From NCBI GenBank assembly GCA_910574015.1, contig CAJSYQ010000001.1:62001-126000 (forward strand): a stretch of DNA of 64,000 nucleotides, read 5' to 3'. This document shows positions 52,406 through 59,822 of this stretch, one piece after another (positions within the stretch are counted from its first letter, which is position 1; each line of letters starts with the position of its first letter). The notes beneath the pieces were generated by a model. The model did not search any database. It had not been told where the DNA came from and was given only the letters and a program-made list of their open reading frames with translations. The DNA comes from Eubacteriaceae bacterium (GTDB lineage Bacteria > Bacillota > Clostridia > Lachnospirales > Lachnospiraceae). Position numbers and translations under genes: made by a program.

Positions 52406-53487
52406 CTGCCGTCACTCCTTCCTATATTGCCTATATTATTGGGAATAAACTCCATCCTCATCCTCTCATCTCTCCGTCTCTGGGCCGCCTCCTCACCAAG
52501 TTTCATATAATATTTCCGCCGCTTTGCTTTCTCTTCTGCCTCCTCTTTCATTCTGGCCTCAATCCTCGCCCTGACTTCTGGTTTTAAATCGCCGCTGACA
52601 TAGTATGTCACCGTGCCGTCCTTATGTATCACCACGCCGCTGGAATGAATCTCATGTCCCATCATGGAAAGCTCTGCCTTCATCCAGGGCAGGGAATCAT
52701 AGTAAGCCTGTATCTTCCCCTCATAGTAAGCCGCCTTTTCGGGATCCTCTGCCATCTCCTGCAGAATATTTGGTGCGATCACGACATTGCCCATCCCGGC
52801 AGTCTCCGCTCCCAGTCTGTCCATGCTCTTTTGATCCGATCCCACATCACGGACCAGAACATTTCCGTACCGCCGCCTGAGATACTCCTGATATTCCTCC
52901 AGGTAATTTTCCTGCCTTTCCCTTCTCTCTGTGAGCCGGTCATAATAATCCGCAGTATGATCCGTTCTGTAATTGCATTGCCTGGAACGCACATAAAATT
53001 CCGAATCATAGCCAACTGGCCAGGAATCTCCCCCATACTCTTCTAAGGATCCTCCCACCCTGATCAGGACGGAACACTGCCGCGGTGCATAGGAGGCCCC
53101 CAGATCCCGCCGGATCAGGGACAACACCTTCTCCCTGTAATCTGGATCCTCTTTCATGGCAGAAAACGCTTCCTCTGATATATTTACTGCCGCATTTGCC
53201 ACAGTGTAATTCTTTGTGATCTTGGCAAGATCCTGATAAAACTCCCGCTTAAATGTCTCCATATCCGGCTCCATATTCTGCCGGCTCCGGCGCCCCGCTT
53301 CCCACAGCCCCACATAGTCTGGTGTTTTCACCGGTTCTGTTTTATTCTGTACCCTTTCGCCGTAAGACTCCTGACTCTCCTCCCTTGAAATCCAGGGAGC
53401 CTCCTTCGCCCTGTCATACCGAATTCCCCGGCGGTTCCATGCCCCTGCTGCACCTGCCGCATATTCCGCGCCTGCTATAAAATTCAT
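52402..53487 (-). CDS. Uncharacterised protein co-translated with an agr-like kinase
   Basis: A 361-residue protein starting MNFIAGAEYAAGAAGAWNRR, with no cleavable signal. The middle is helical and charged. The stretch NVVIAPNILQEMAEDPEKAA, then a Gly-rich strand (GVVIHKDGTVTYYVSGDL), recalls Lachnospiraceae proteins listed as DUF6033; this is an uncertain recollection. The C-terminus is a basic helix (EEKAKRRKYYMKLGEEAAQR). The ATG overlaps the kinase stop as ATGA, and its own stop overlaps the next gene. It is thus tightly coupled to the two-component system. Confidence 0.78.
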   Translation of the reverse strand: MNFIAGAEYAAGAAGAWNRRGIRYDRAKEAPWISREESQESYGERVQNKTEPVKTPDYVGLWEAGRRSRQNMEPDMETFKREFYQDLAKITKNYTVANAAVNISEEAFSAMKEDPDYREKVLSLIRRDLGASYAPRQCSVLIRVGGSLEEYGGDSWPVGYDSEFYVRSRQCNYRTDHTADYYDRLTERRERQENYLEEYQEYLRRRYGNVLVRDVGSDQKSMDRLGAETAGMGNVVIAPNILQEMAEDPEKAAYYEGKIQAYYDSLPWMKAELSMMGHEIHSSGVVIHKDGTVTYYVSGDLKPEVRARIEARMKEEAEEKAKRRKYYMKLGEEAAQRRRDERMRMEFIPNNIGNIGRSDGR

Positions 53488-54878
53488 AGTCTGTCACCTC
53501 CACACTTTTCCTGCAACATCACTGTCACCTGAAACTCCGTTTTCTTCACTCTTATATCCATATCCCCCATATATTTTAAAACCTCCCGCCTCACATTTGA
53601 AAGACCGATACCATGCAGCGCCGTCTCCCCGCTCTTCATTGATCTGGGAAGACCGCTTTCCTCATCCAAAACAATCTCTCCCTCAAAGGAATTCAACACT
53701 TTTATAAAAAAGAATTTATTCTTCTGCCTGCCGGAAATGGAAATATACCGTTCTCCGGACTGCATTTTATCACAGGCCTCTTTTGCATTCTCCAAAAGAT
53801 TATGAAGGATGATCCCGATATCATAGGCATCATAGCCTGCCGAATCCGGATAACAGAAATCACAATGGAAACGAACCCCCTGTCCCCTGGCCGCCTTGCA
53901 TTTATCATTGATGATCACATCGGTTACGGCATTTCCTGTCTTAATGTCAAGCTCTAAAACTCCCATACTCTCGTCTATTTTAGTAATATACTGTTCCATT
54001 TCTTCATAATTTCCAGTCCTTAACAGCCCCTGAATATTTGTCAGATGATTCTTCATCTCATGCTTCATCTGTCGGATTCCGGTATAAAACTGGTCCACCT
54101 GCTGCATCCTCTCCTGTATCGCACGCACCTGCTGTTCCTCTACAAAATATTTTTTCTTCTCCTCCTGCAGTCCGATCATCTGCCGATACGATGAGATGGT
54201 TACTAAAATCCCCGCATAAAAAAGCAGTGCGGTAACGGGTACTGCCCCCGCCAGAACAGGGTATTGGTCATAAAGATTCAGCACGATATCTTCTGTAACG
54301 ATAATCAGTATTTGAAAAATAATGTTCACAAAGAAGATACCTGTCACAGGCGAAAGAAGAAGAAAACACAATTCCTTTGCGTGGAGCTCCCTCTCACACT
54401 TTCTTAACTGCCTGTACACGATATATAACAAAAGGGAGAACAGGCAGATCTGGATTACCTCCACTAAAACACAATTTAGTACCGCATTGCGGAAAATGAT
54501 TTCCACCTCATCTCCCTCCCGCACAATTTGCCTGCTGGTAAAAAAATTGATGCTCTGCATGGACAGGATGCACAGATTTCTAACACTAAAATATAGCACA
54601 CCGAGGAACAGCGTAAATTTTCTGTCCATGCCAAAATATCCAGAAAATACAATAAGAAGAACCAGTATAAGGATCATACAGAGCCAGCTGCTGACAGGAG
54701 TAAGAGTCATCGCCTTAATAAAGTATACCAGAGCAAAGATCAGGAAAGCTGCCGCCATCTTCCCCTTCCTTTTTCCCGGAAAAAAAGGAAGGAAAAAGAC
54801 TGCCAGAAACACAGCGTACAGACAGATCTGCACCGCTGACAATATCCTTTGAAATAACAAAAAGCCCGTCTCACTCAA
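53484..54878 (-). CDS. GHKL sensor histidine kinase, agr/LytS-like
   Basis: A 464-residue membrane kinase. Six or seven segments occupy residues about 5-215 (ILSAVQICLYAVFLAVFFLPF; IFFVNIIFQILIIVTEDIVL). The cytoplasmic half has FYTGIRQMKHEMKNHLTNIQGLL as H-box and ATP-binding IGIILHNLLENAKEAC, GIGLSNVRREV. This is the AgrC-like arrangement. Start TTG 54878 follows GGAGGGATAAAA; other starts up to 54929 are possible. No agrB/agrD pair is present. It sits between its LytTR partner and two unknown proteins. Confidence 0.88.
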   Translation of the reverse strand: MSETGFLLFQRILSAVQICLYAVFLAVFFLPFFPGKRKGKMAAAFLIFALVYFIKAMTLTPVSSWLCMILILVLLIVFSGYFGMDRKFTLFLGVLYFSVRNLCILSMQSINFFTSRQIVREGDEVEIIFRNAVLNCVLVEVIQICLFSLLLYIVYRQLRKCERELHAKELCFLLLSPVTGIFFVNIIFQILIIVTEDIVLNLYDQYPVLAGAVPVTALLFYAGILVTISSYRQMIGLQEEKKKYFVEEQQVRAIQERMQQVDQFYTGIRQMKHEMKNHLTNIQGLLRTGNYEEMEQYITKIDESMGVLELDIKTGNAVTDVIINDKCKAARGQGVRFHCDFCYPDSAGYDAYDIGIILHNLLENAKEACDKMQSGERYISISGRQKNKFFFIKVLNSFEGEIVLDEESGLPRSMKSGETALHGIGLSNVRREVLKYMGDMDIRVKKTEFQVTVMLQEKCGGDRL

Positions 54879-54932
54879 TTTTATCCCTCCTAGTTGCTGT
54901 AACGGCTCCAATATAAAATCACCTCTCAACTG

Positions 54933-55637
54933 CTATTGCATAAACCTCAGGTATGCTTTTGTAAAATCCTGATACTTATATTTGGAGATCAGTATCCGGT
55001 CCCCGCTGGCAAGCGTCACCTCTGTCCTGCTGTACTCATCGACAAAGGCAAGGTTAATAAGATATCCTTTGTGAACCCGGAAAAACTGTCCCTGTAGTTC
55101 CTTTTCCAAATCTCCCATTTTGGCATAATATTCAAGCTCTCCCTCCCTGTGATGAATCACGATCTTATGGTTCTGGCTCTCCATATAGTAAATCTGATCC
55201 AGTGGGATCGTTTTTGTAACACCTGCATATTGAATCGTCAGCATCCTCTTTCTGGGGCTGGTTTCCATCCGGGACTGAAGAGCCCTTCCAAACACATCGG
55301 CAAATCTCTCCTCATCCACAGGCTTTAACAGGTATTGGAATGCTCCCACATCAAAGGCATCGTAGACATAGTCCTCATAGCCGGTGACAAAAATGATTAC
55401 CGGCTGTCCCGCAGCATCCCCGCCCCGGATCTTCCCCGCCAGCTCCATACCGTTGATACTGGATCCAGACCTTCCCATCTCAATATCAAGAATAAGAATA
55501 TCGCATTCCGCATCATCAGAAAGATATTCTTCCGCCGATGCATATTCGGTAATCTCACATTCCTTGTCCTGCTCCCTCACAAGGGCAGAAAGAATGGCCC
55601 GTATATTCTTCTCGTCATCACAGACTGCAACCTTTAT
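54933..55637 (-). CDS. LytTR response regulator, agr-like
   Basis: A 234-residue regulator. The receiver has VAVCDDEKN, acceptor aspartate in CDILILDIEMGRSGSS and QYLLKPVDEERF. The LytTR domain has IYYMESQNHKIVIHHREGEL and FFRVHKGYLINLAFVDEYS. The start is unusual: family members begin at IKVAVCDDE, where the codon is ATA (55635-55637), eight bases after GGAGG. The nearest GTG (55644) overlaps that site, and the GTG at 55709 has no site. Two 21-bp-spaced TAACGT boxes lie upstream, as expected for autoregulation. Confidence 0.88.
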   Translation of the reverse strand: MKVAVCDDEKNIRAILSALVREQDKECEITEYASAEEYLSDDAECDILILDIEMGRSGSSINGMELAGKIRGGDAAGQPVIIFVTGYEDYVYDAFDVGAFQYLLKPVDEERFADVFGRALQSRMETSPRKRMLTIQYAGVTKTIPLDQIYYMESQNHKIVIHHREGELEYYAKMGDLEKELQGQFFRVHKGYLINLAFVDEYSRTEVTLASGDRILISKYKYQDFTKAYLRFMQ

Positions 55638-55696
55638 CTTTTTCACCTCCCATTCAATCCGTATATCGGATAATAAAAACCAATATCTAATATTAT

Positions 55697-55723
55697 TAAC
55701 GTGAATCACCGGTTTGATAACGT
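55697..55723. promoter_or_regulatory. LytTR-type direct repeat upstream of the agr-like operon
   Basis: Minus-strand TACGTTATC and CACGTTAAT are 21 bases apart, matching the LytTR/AgrA consensus ([TA][AC][CA]GTTN[AG][TG]) in large part and the usual two-turn spacing. They lie about 60-90 bases before the regulator's coding region. Confidence 0.55.
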
Positions 55724-55741
55724 AACCGGCAGAGTCATTGG

Positions 55742-55801
55742 TTAAATTTCCAGAAAATAATTGAAAAAACTATAAATCAACCGAAGGTCTTTATCCGTCA
55801 T
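55742..55801 (-). CDS. Possible 19-residue peptide gene (MTDKDLRLIYSFFNYFLEI)
   Basis: AAAGG lies seven bases before an ATG opening a 19-codon frame ending TAA. The peptide is charged at the start and hydrophobic/aromatic afterwards, which fits a membrane-active or signalling peptide. A promoter (55825-55853) lies just upstream. The ribosome binding site and ATG fall inside a hairpin (AAGGTATCCG pairing with CGGATA and ACCTT, ATG in the loop), suggesting controlled translation. It precedes the agr-like regulator. There is no homology evidence, so confidence is limited. Confidence 0.4.
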   Translation of the reverse strand: MTDKDLRLIYSFFNYFLEI

Positions 55802-55833
55802 GCGGATACCTTTCTTTTAGTCAACTTATAGTT
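55768..55833. repeat. 66-bp imperfect palindrome over the small ORF start
   Basis: Outer arms AACTATAA (55768-55775) and TTATAGTT (55826-55833) and inner arms TATCCG (55792-55797) and CGGATA (55803-55808) are nested around CATGA. It would fold over the ribosome binding site and ATG of the small ORF. Confidence 0.6.
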
Positions 55834-55853
55834 CTCTCTTTTATTTAGCTCAA
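55825..55853 (-). promoter_or_regulatory. Promoter upstream of the 19-residue ORF
   Basis: TTGAGC and TATAAG with a 17-base spacer on the minus strand. The -35 box lies in an arm of the AACG repeat. Confidence 0.5.
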
Positions 55854-55884
55854 CGGAGCCAATTTAAACCCGCCGTTGAGCTAA
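55845..55884. repeat. AACG intergenic repeat, 12-bp stem
   Basis: TTAGCTCAACGG, 16-base loop, CCGTTGAGCTAA: perfect 12-bp inverted repeat between the NYN gene stop and the agr-like locus. The loop contains AATTTAAA, as in the other copies. Confidence 0.7.
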
Positions 55885-55904
55885 CCCCGGCAAGTACTAT
55901 TATC

Positions 55905-56834
55905 TTATTTCCCTGGCAAATCTTTGATTAGCGGTTGAATGGTCTGATATATATGACTTACAACATTACCATCCGCATACAGCTTCATCAAATTATTATT
56001 AACTTGCTGCTTTGTTTTAGAGCTTAATAGAATCCCTATGATTTCCTCTTTCTTATCAATATATATTTTCTTTCTAAAATGTTGTCCAAAGAAGGAACGT
56101 ACTTGTGAGCCTCTTTTTGTTATACTCTTGGAACGTACTTGTGAACCCCTTTTTGTTTTGCTCTTGGAACGTACAAATTTACCAAGAATAGTTTTCACAT
56201 CTTCATATATTTCCAAGTAATTATTAAACTCGCTCTTTAAATCATTATGTATCCCTTTTAACATTCTCGCGTCATTACAATGGGCAACTACATACTTGCA
56301 AATCCTATTTGCATCAGAACTTAAATATCCCATACCAATAAGCCCATGCTGCATAAATACATTCAGTTCACTCCTATCGTTACCTGAAAAGTCGTAAGCC
56401 ATTCCCACACTTATTTTATTGTTTATTGTCTGATCTGTCATAGCCGCGGCAGATGCTGCAACCTTCTTTTGATTTGAAGAAACCCCTGGTATTTTCTGCT
56501 TTCTTGAAATATGGGAGTATCCTTCTCCTTTCCAAAACTTTATTATATTATCATAATCCGTATCTTTACTAATAATGACATAAGCACATTCTTTTCCATG
56601 GATGCCTAACAAATATCCCAAGTATGCAGCCAGATGCATATCTAATGATTGCTTACCAGCTGGAACTATGTGCCCTTTCATATCTATGCCTCTTGAAAAT
56701 AAAATATCCATTCGTATGTTTAATGCATTCTCCGTAGAAAAAATATACAAATGTTCATTTTTCGTTAGAGAATCTATGTTTTCGAGTCCTTCATTATGAA
56801 CATTCTCAAAATCTATCAAATAGTATACTTCCAT
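55905..56834 (-). CDS. NYN/PIN-like domain protein (probable RNase)
   Basis: A 309-residue cytosolic protein. Residues about 1-130 have the NYN acidic-site pattern: YYLIDFENVH, SLDMHLAAYLGYLLG and IISKDTDYDNIIKFW, the aspartates that bind metal in this nuclease superfamily. Residues about 215-250 are a tandem 12-residue basic repeat (VRSKSKTKRGSQ twice) encoded by 36-bp DNA repeats. The C-terminus is helical. The gene is AT-rich and opens the islet; the 217-bp gap upstream (56835-57051) holds only a possible TATAAT and no other recognisable element. RNA cleavage is inferred from the fold. Confidence 0.82.
   Translation of the reverse strand: MEVYYLIDFENVHNEGLENIDSLTKNEHLYIFSTENALNIRMDILFSRGIDMKGHIVPAGKQSLDMHLAAYLGYLLGIHGKECAYVIISKDTDYDNIIKFWKGEGYSHISRKQKIPGVSSNQKKVAASAAAMTDQTINNKISVGMAYDFSGNDRSELNVFMQHGLIGMGYLSSDANRICKYVVAHCNDARMLKGIHNDLKSEFNNYLEIYEDVKTILGKFVRSKSKTKRGSQVRSKSITKRGSQVRSFFGQHFRKKIYIDKKEEIIGILLSSKTKQQVNNNLMKLYADGNVVSHIYQTIQPLIKDLPGK
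56094..56174. repeat. 36-bp tandem repeat inside the NYN gene
   Basis: Units start at 56094, 56130 and 56166 (the last partial), each opening GGAACGTACTTGTGA or close. A multiple of three, it keeps the frame and encodes a basic linker of variable length. Confidence 0.85.
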
Positions 56835-57051
56835 TCAACAATCACATCCTTAATCTGTAAAAACGTTAATAAAATATAAATTACATCGATTTTACAATAT
56901 TATACATTATTTACTGTGAATTTCATAGAAAAATTTGTAAAATATCATTATTTTCCTTCAAATTATTGGTCAATTATGTCAGAATGGTTTCTTTGTCCTG
57001 TCTGGGGAAATAAGACAAGATTACAGATACGGTGTTAAAAAACTTTCCCCT

Positions 57052-57315
57052 TTACAGCAATAGTTTATCCACCTGACAGATTATTTCTTTCTCAGATATA
57101 TCATAGGGCATCGGGTCAATATCTTCAAAACAGTAATTTGAAGCATAAGAATGATTATCAGTCCACTCTAATACCCAAAAGTCTGTTAATGTAGATACTT
57201 TAAAAAATTCTCCATTCATTGTCCAGCAAGTACCTGACGGATATAATTCTAATTGCTTTGCTCCAAGTTCACGGAACCTACTTTCAACAACTGCTTTTAC
57301 ATCTGCTTTTTCCAT
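57052..57315 (-). CDS. Uncharacterised small protein
   Basis: An 87-residue protein, MEKADVKAVVESRFRELGAK then strand-rich ELYPSGTCWTMNGEFFKVST and LTDFWVLEWTDNHSYA. It has no signal peptide, membrane segment or known motif that I recognise. ATG 57315 has AAAGGTG upstream. It is the last gene of the ANT(6)-like group, 12 bases behind it. It looks like a small immunity- or accessory-type protein only in size; no function is claimed. Confidence 0.7.
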   Translation of the reverse strand: MEKADVKAVVESRFRELGAKQLELYPSGTCWTMNGEFFKVSTLTDFWVLEWTDNHSYASNYCFEDIDPMPYDISEKEIICQVDKLLL

Positions 57316-57327
57316 AAGCAACACCTT

Positions 57328-58206
57328 TTAGTTCTTCTTTGTGAGAAATGGCGGTTGGGATAATTGATGTACATGTTTCAAAAAATTATAAGCTGCTCTT
57401 CCCTCATTTTCATTATATTCCCATCCAAGCTTCTTCCCAACAAACTGTGCCACGTTTCGAAACAACTCGCACATACCCAAAACAGACTTCCATGCATTAT
57501 CAACACTGCCATCAAAATAGGTCGATAAAAGCATTTTCCATTCTTTTTCTGAAATCCACTGATATAAGTATTTTGATGATTTTCCGGTGCTTACTGACCA
57601 TTCTGTTAAGATACCAACCTTCCAATTTAACATAGTAATAAGCTGATCTCTTACAACATGATTTGTCATATCCTGCACATATGGAATCTCCTTCCGCCAT
57701 AAGCCCTTTGCTATATTATTGGTACACCACCAAAATTCATTGCAAACTGCCCAATATTGTTCTATTGTAGGCTTTTTAACCCAATACTGACAATCTGTCG
57801 CCTCTGCGATTTCGGGTAATATGTTTTCCTTATCCAACAAAATCCTGCAAAGTTTATCGTCTTGGATGTGATTCAGTGCATAATTTATAGATTGTACAGT
57901 TAAATCAATTCTGGTTCCATCTGCAAATTGCATAAGCCATCCATATGAATTTTCCTTATCACTTGGATAATATGGATTTTCATCAGGATACTGCATATAA
58001 AGAATTTCACCGAAAAGTCTGATCCAATCTTTATCCTCTATAAAGCTTTTCGTATCATCTGTTACATAAACAATATCGTAATCTTGAAAAATATCTTTGG
58101 GAACATTTTCATTTGTTCTTGAACCGTTCATATAAACAGCTTTAATCCTAACATCATTTTTCGCAATATCTAAAATAAGATCGTACATTTCGTTTTCTGA
58201 TCTCAT
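57328..58206 (-). CDS. Aminoglycoside 6-adenylyltransferase family protein (ANT(6)/AadE-like)
   Basis: A 292-residue cytosolic nucleotidyltransferase. The catalytic motif is VYMNGSRTNENVPKDIFQDYDIVYV (GSR and DYD), with FADGTRIDLTVQ supplying a third acidic residue. The C-terminal region (KPTIEQYWAVCNEFWWCTNNIAKGLWRKEIP, then MLNWKVGILTEW) is characteristic of streptomycin 6-adenylyltransferases. GGAGGTGTAGAC precedes ATG. It follows a nucleoside phosphorylase by two bases and is AT-rich. Streptomycin resistance is the family activity, but divergent members may have other targets. Confidence 0.88.
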   Translation of the reverse strand: MRSENEMYDLILDIAKNDVRIKAVYMNGSRTNENVPKDIFQDYDIVYVTDDTKSFIEDKDWIRLFGEILYMQYPDENPYYPSDKENSYGWLMQFADGTRIDLTVQSINYALNHIQDDKLCRILLDKENILPEIAEATDCQYWVKKPTIEQYWAVCNEFWWCTNNIAKGLWRKEIPYVQDMTNHVVRDQLITMLNWKVGILTEWSVSTGKSSKYLYQWISEKEWKMLLSTYFDGSVDNAWKSVLGMCELFRNVAQFVGKKLGWEYNENEGRAAYNFLKHVHQLSQPPFLTKKN

Positions 58207-58208
58207 GT

Positions 58209-58973
58209 CTACACCTCCGTTATAGCATCCATTGCAATTTTCATGGCTGCTGCAAAAAAATCATTCCCCCAATTTCTTATATCGTGAGCATTAACATCTG
58301 CCAAAGAATCTGCGGTAAAAAGCACTTGTCCAAATAAGACGCCTCTCATTTTTGCACATGCAGCCATAGATGCACATTCCATTTCTACAACAGAATATCC
58401 TTCTGATTTTCGATAACAGACCATTTCTTTTGTTTCTCGGTAAAAGCCATCTGTTGTCCATGTTTTGCAGGTTCTATAACTGAATCCCGCATTTTCCAGT
58501 ACTCTGCATATTGCCTTAATTGGGGCAGAATCTAATTCAATTTCGCGTGATGGCGGCAAATAATGATATGATGTTCCTTCCTGTCTGAGTGCTGCGACGG
58601 GAACAAAAAATGAACCCTCGGTATCTTCAACTAAAGCCCCGCAGCATCCTGCAGCTATTATTTCTTTCACGCCTCCTGCGATTAACTGTTCCATAATCTG
58701 TACAGCACCTGCTCCACCAAGAGGCGCTTGTACAAACGCAATATCCCTATTCTTGATTTGAGTCTTATAGACGTAAAAATCTTTTGTCACACTGACAAAT
58801 TTTCCGATGACTTCACATTTATTATGGGCTACGAAATCATCTATTTCAGGCTCCATAAAAAGCATTACTGCTTTCTGTGGGAAATTATAATCAGAATGGT
58901 GTCCTGGCATTATAACCGCACTTTGATCTGTATCAAATTCTAATATTGGTATTTGATTTTTTAATACTGCCAT
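58209..58973 (-). CDS. Nucleoside phosphorylase family protein
   Basis: A 254-residue cytosolic enzyme of the PNP/UDP family. Landmarks are VIMPGHHSDYNFP, VQAPLGGAGAVQIMEQLI, KEIIAAGCCGALVED, TTDGFYRET and the base/ribose site VVEMECASMAACAKM. It cleaves purine or uridine nucleosides with phosphate, the base being unspecified. AAAGAGG precedes ATG. It opens an AT-rich operon with an ANT(6)-like gene and a small unknown gene. Its association with a nucleotidyltransferase is unusual. Confidence 0.88.
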   Translation of the reverse strand: MAVLKNQIPILEFDTDQSAVIMPGHHSDYNFPQKAVMLFMEPEIDDFVAHNKCEVIGKFVSVTKDFYVYKTQIKNRDIAFVQAPLGGAGAVQIMEQLIAGGVKEIIAAGCCGALVEDTEGSFFVPVAALRQEGTSYHYLPPSREIELDSAPIKAICRVLENAGFSYRTCKTWTTDGFYRETKEMVCYRKSEGYSVVEMECASMAACAKMRGVLFGQVLFTADSLADVNAHDIRNWGNDFFAAAMKIAMDAITEV

Positions 58974-59017
58974 ATCAATTTTTCCTCTTTCTTAAACATA
59001 AGATATGATGGACCAGT

Positions 59018-59086
59018 TCAACCTATCAGCAATTCGGATGTATTTTTACCCGCTTTTGGACTTCCGTTTATAATGCAAATTTTCAT
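59018..59086 (-). pseudogene. Remnant of an NAD(P)H-dependent flavodoxin-like reductase
   Basis: AGAGAGG precedes an ATG opening MKICIINGSPKAGKNTSELL, followed by IG and a stop. The IINGSPKAGKNTS stretch is the N-terminal FMN-phosphate loop of flavodoxin-like NADPH oxidoreductases (about 180 residues in full), but only 22 codons remain. It follows the TetR gene by 30 bases. A TetR with a neighbouring reductase is a common pair. The rest is lost, and the nucleoside phosphorylase gene begins shortly after, consistent with deletion or insertion at this point. Confidence 0.65.
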
Positions 59087-59116
59087 ATAGCAGTTACCTC
59101 TCTGCATAATTCGCGT

Positions 59117-59707
59117 TCAATATGGTATAGAAATGGATTTAATGATTTCTTCTATTCTTTTTTCCCAATTATCATCAAATTCAATGTTGGGCATTGTAAC
59201 AATAGCAGCTAACCCATGCACCAAAGCCCACATAGCAATCATCTTATCCTGTATCACTTTTTCCGGAAGTTTTACTTTTCTGAAAACCGATGCAGCGGTT
59301 TTTTGTAATATAGCTAATGGTGGATTTTCTTCTATATCTGTATTGTCAAGAGATAATTTTATGCTAATATTTTTACGTGAAAATAGAAAATCATAGTAAA
59401 ACGGATTTTGATAAAAATACATTACATATGTCTTTCCAAGTATAGGGAGTAAAGAAAGACTATCTTTATATTCCGCAATTGTTTTTTCTAATGCAGCGGC
59501 AAATAAATCCATAACATACCGTTGCACTGCAGCTATAAATTCATCTTTGTTCTTGAAATGAGCGTAAGGTGCAGCATTGCTAACGCCGCACATTTCAGCT
59601 ATCTTGCGTAAAGATAACGCTTCTTCCCCTTTCTCTTTAATGAAATCTATTCCTGTTTCGATTAAGGCGCGTCGTAAATCACCATGATGATATGATTTTT
59701 CTTTCAT
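59117..59707 (-). CDS. TetR/AcrR family transcriptional regulator
   Basis: A 196-residue dimeric repressor. The N-terminal helix-turn-helix is HHGDLRRALIETGIDFIKEK then SLRKIAEMCGVSNAAPYAHFKNKDEFIAAV. The C-terminal ligand domain (about 65-196) is helical and includes AMWALVHGLAAIVTM, resembling TetR_C_33-type regulators. GGGGGAAG precedes ATG. A 49-bp palindromic operator overlaps its promoter (59724-59772), so it is probably autoregulated. Its only visible structural partner downstream is a truncated reductase. Confidence 0.9.
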   Translation of the reverse strand: MKEKSYHHGDLRRALIETGIDFIKEKGEEALSLRKIAEMCGVSNAAPYAHFKNKDEFIAAVQRYVMDLFAAALEKTIAEYKDSLSLLPILGKTYVMYFYQNPFYYDFLFSRKNISIKLSLDNTDIEENPPLAILQKTAASVFRKVKLPEKVIQDKMIAMWALVHGLAAIVTMPNIEFDDNWEKRIEEIIKSISIPY

Positions 59708-59723
59708 AAAATATCTTCCCCCA

Positions 59724-59772
59724 ATCTTGACATCAATAAGATTCTATCACTTAATCTTATCGATGTCAAGAT
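59724..59772 (-). promoter_or_regulatory. TetR promoter overlapped by a long palindromic operator
   Basis: Arms ATCTTGACATC and GATGTCAAGAT, with inner arms TAAGATT and AATCTTA. On the minus strand TTGACA (59764-59769) and TAGAAT (59741-59746) are spaced 17 bases. The symmetry places a second TTGACA on the plus strand. Occupation by the TetR protein would block RNA polymerase. Confidence 0.75.
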
Positions 59773-59822
59773 CAAAAACAGAAAAGCTGCAATCTTTCAC
59801 CCAGTAAACTGTCTTATCTTGT

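Noticed and set aside
56094-56174. 36-bp repeats resembling CRISPR repeat length.
   Set aside because: The units are contiguous without spacers and keep the reading frame of the NYN gene; no cas gene is present.
57052-59770. Transposon or integrated element around the AadE-like gene.
   Set aside because: No transposase, integrase, terminal inverted repeats or target duplication were seen; only AT-richness and a gene remnant support transfer.
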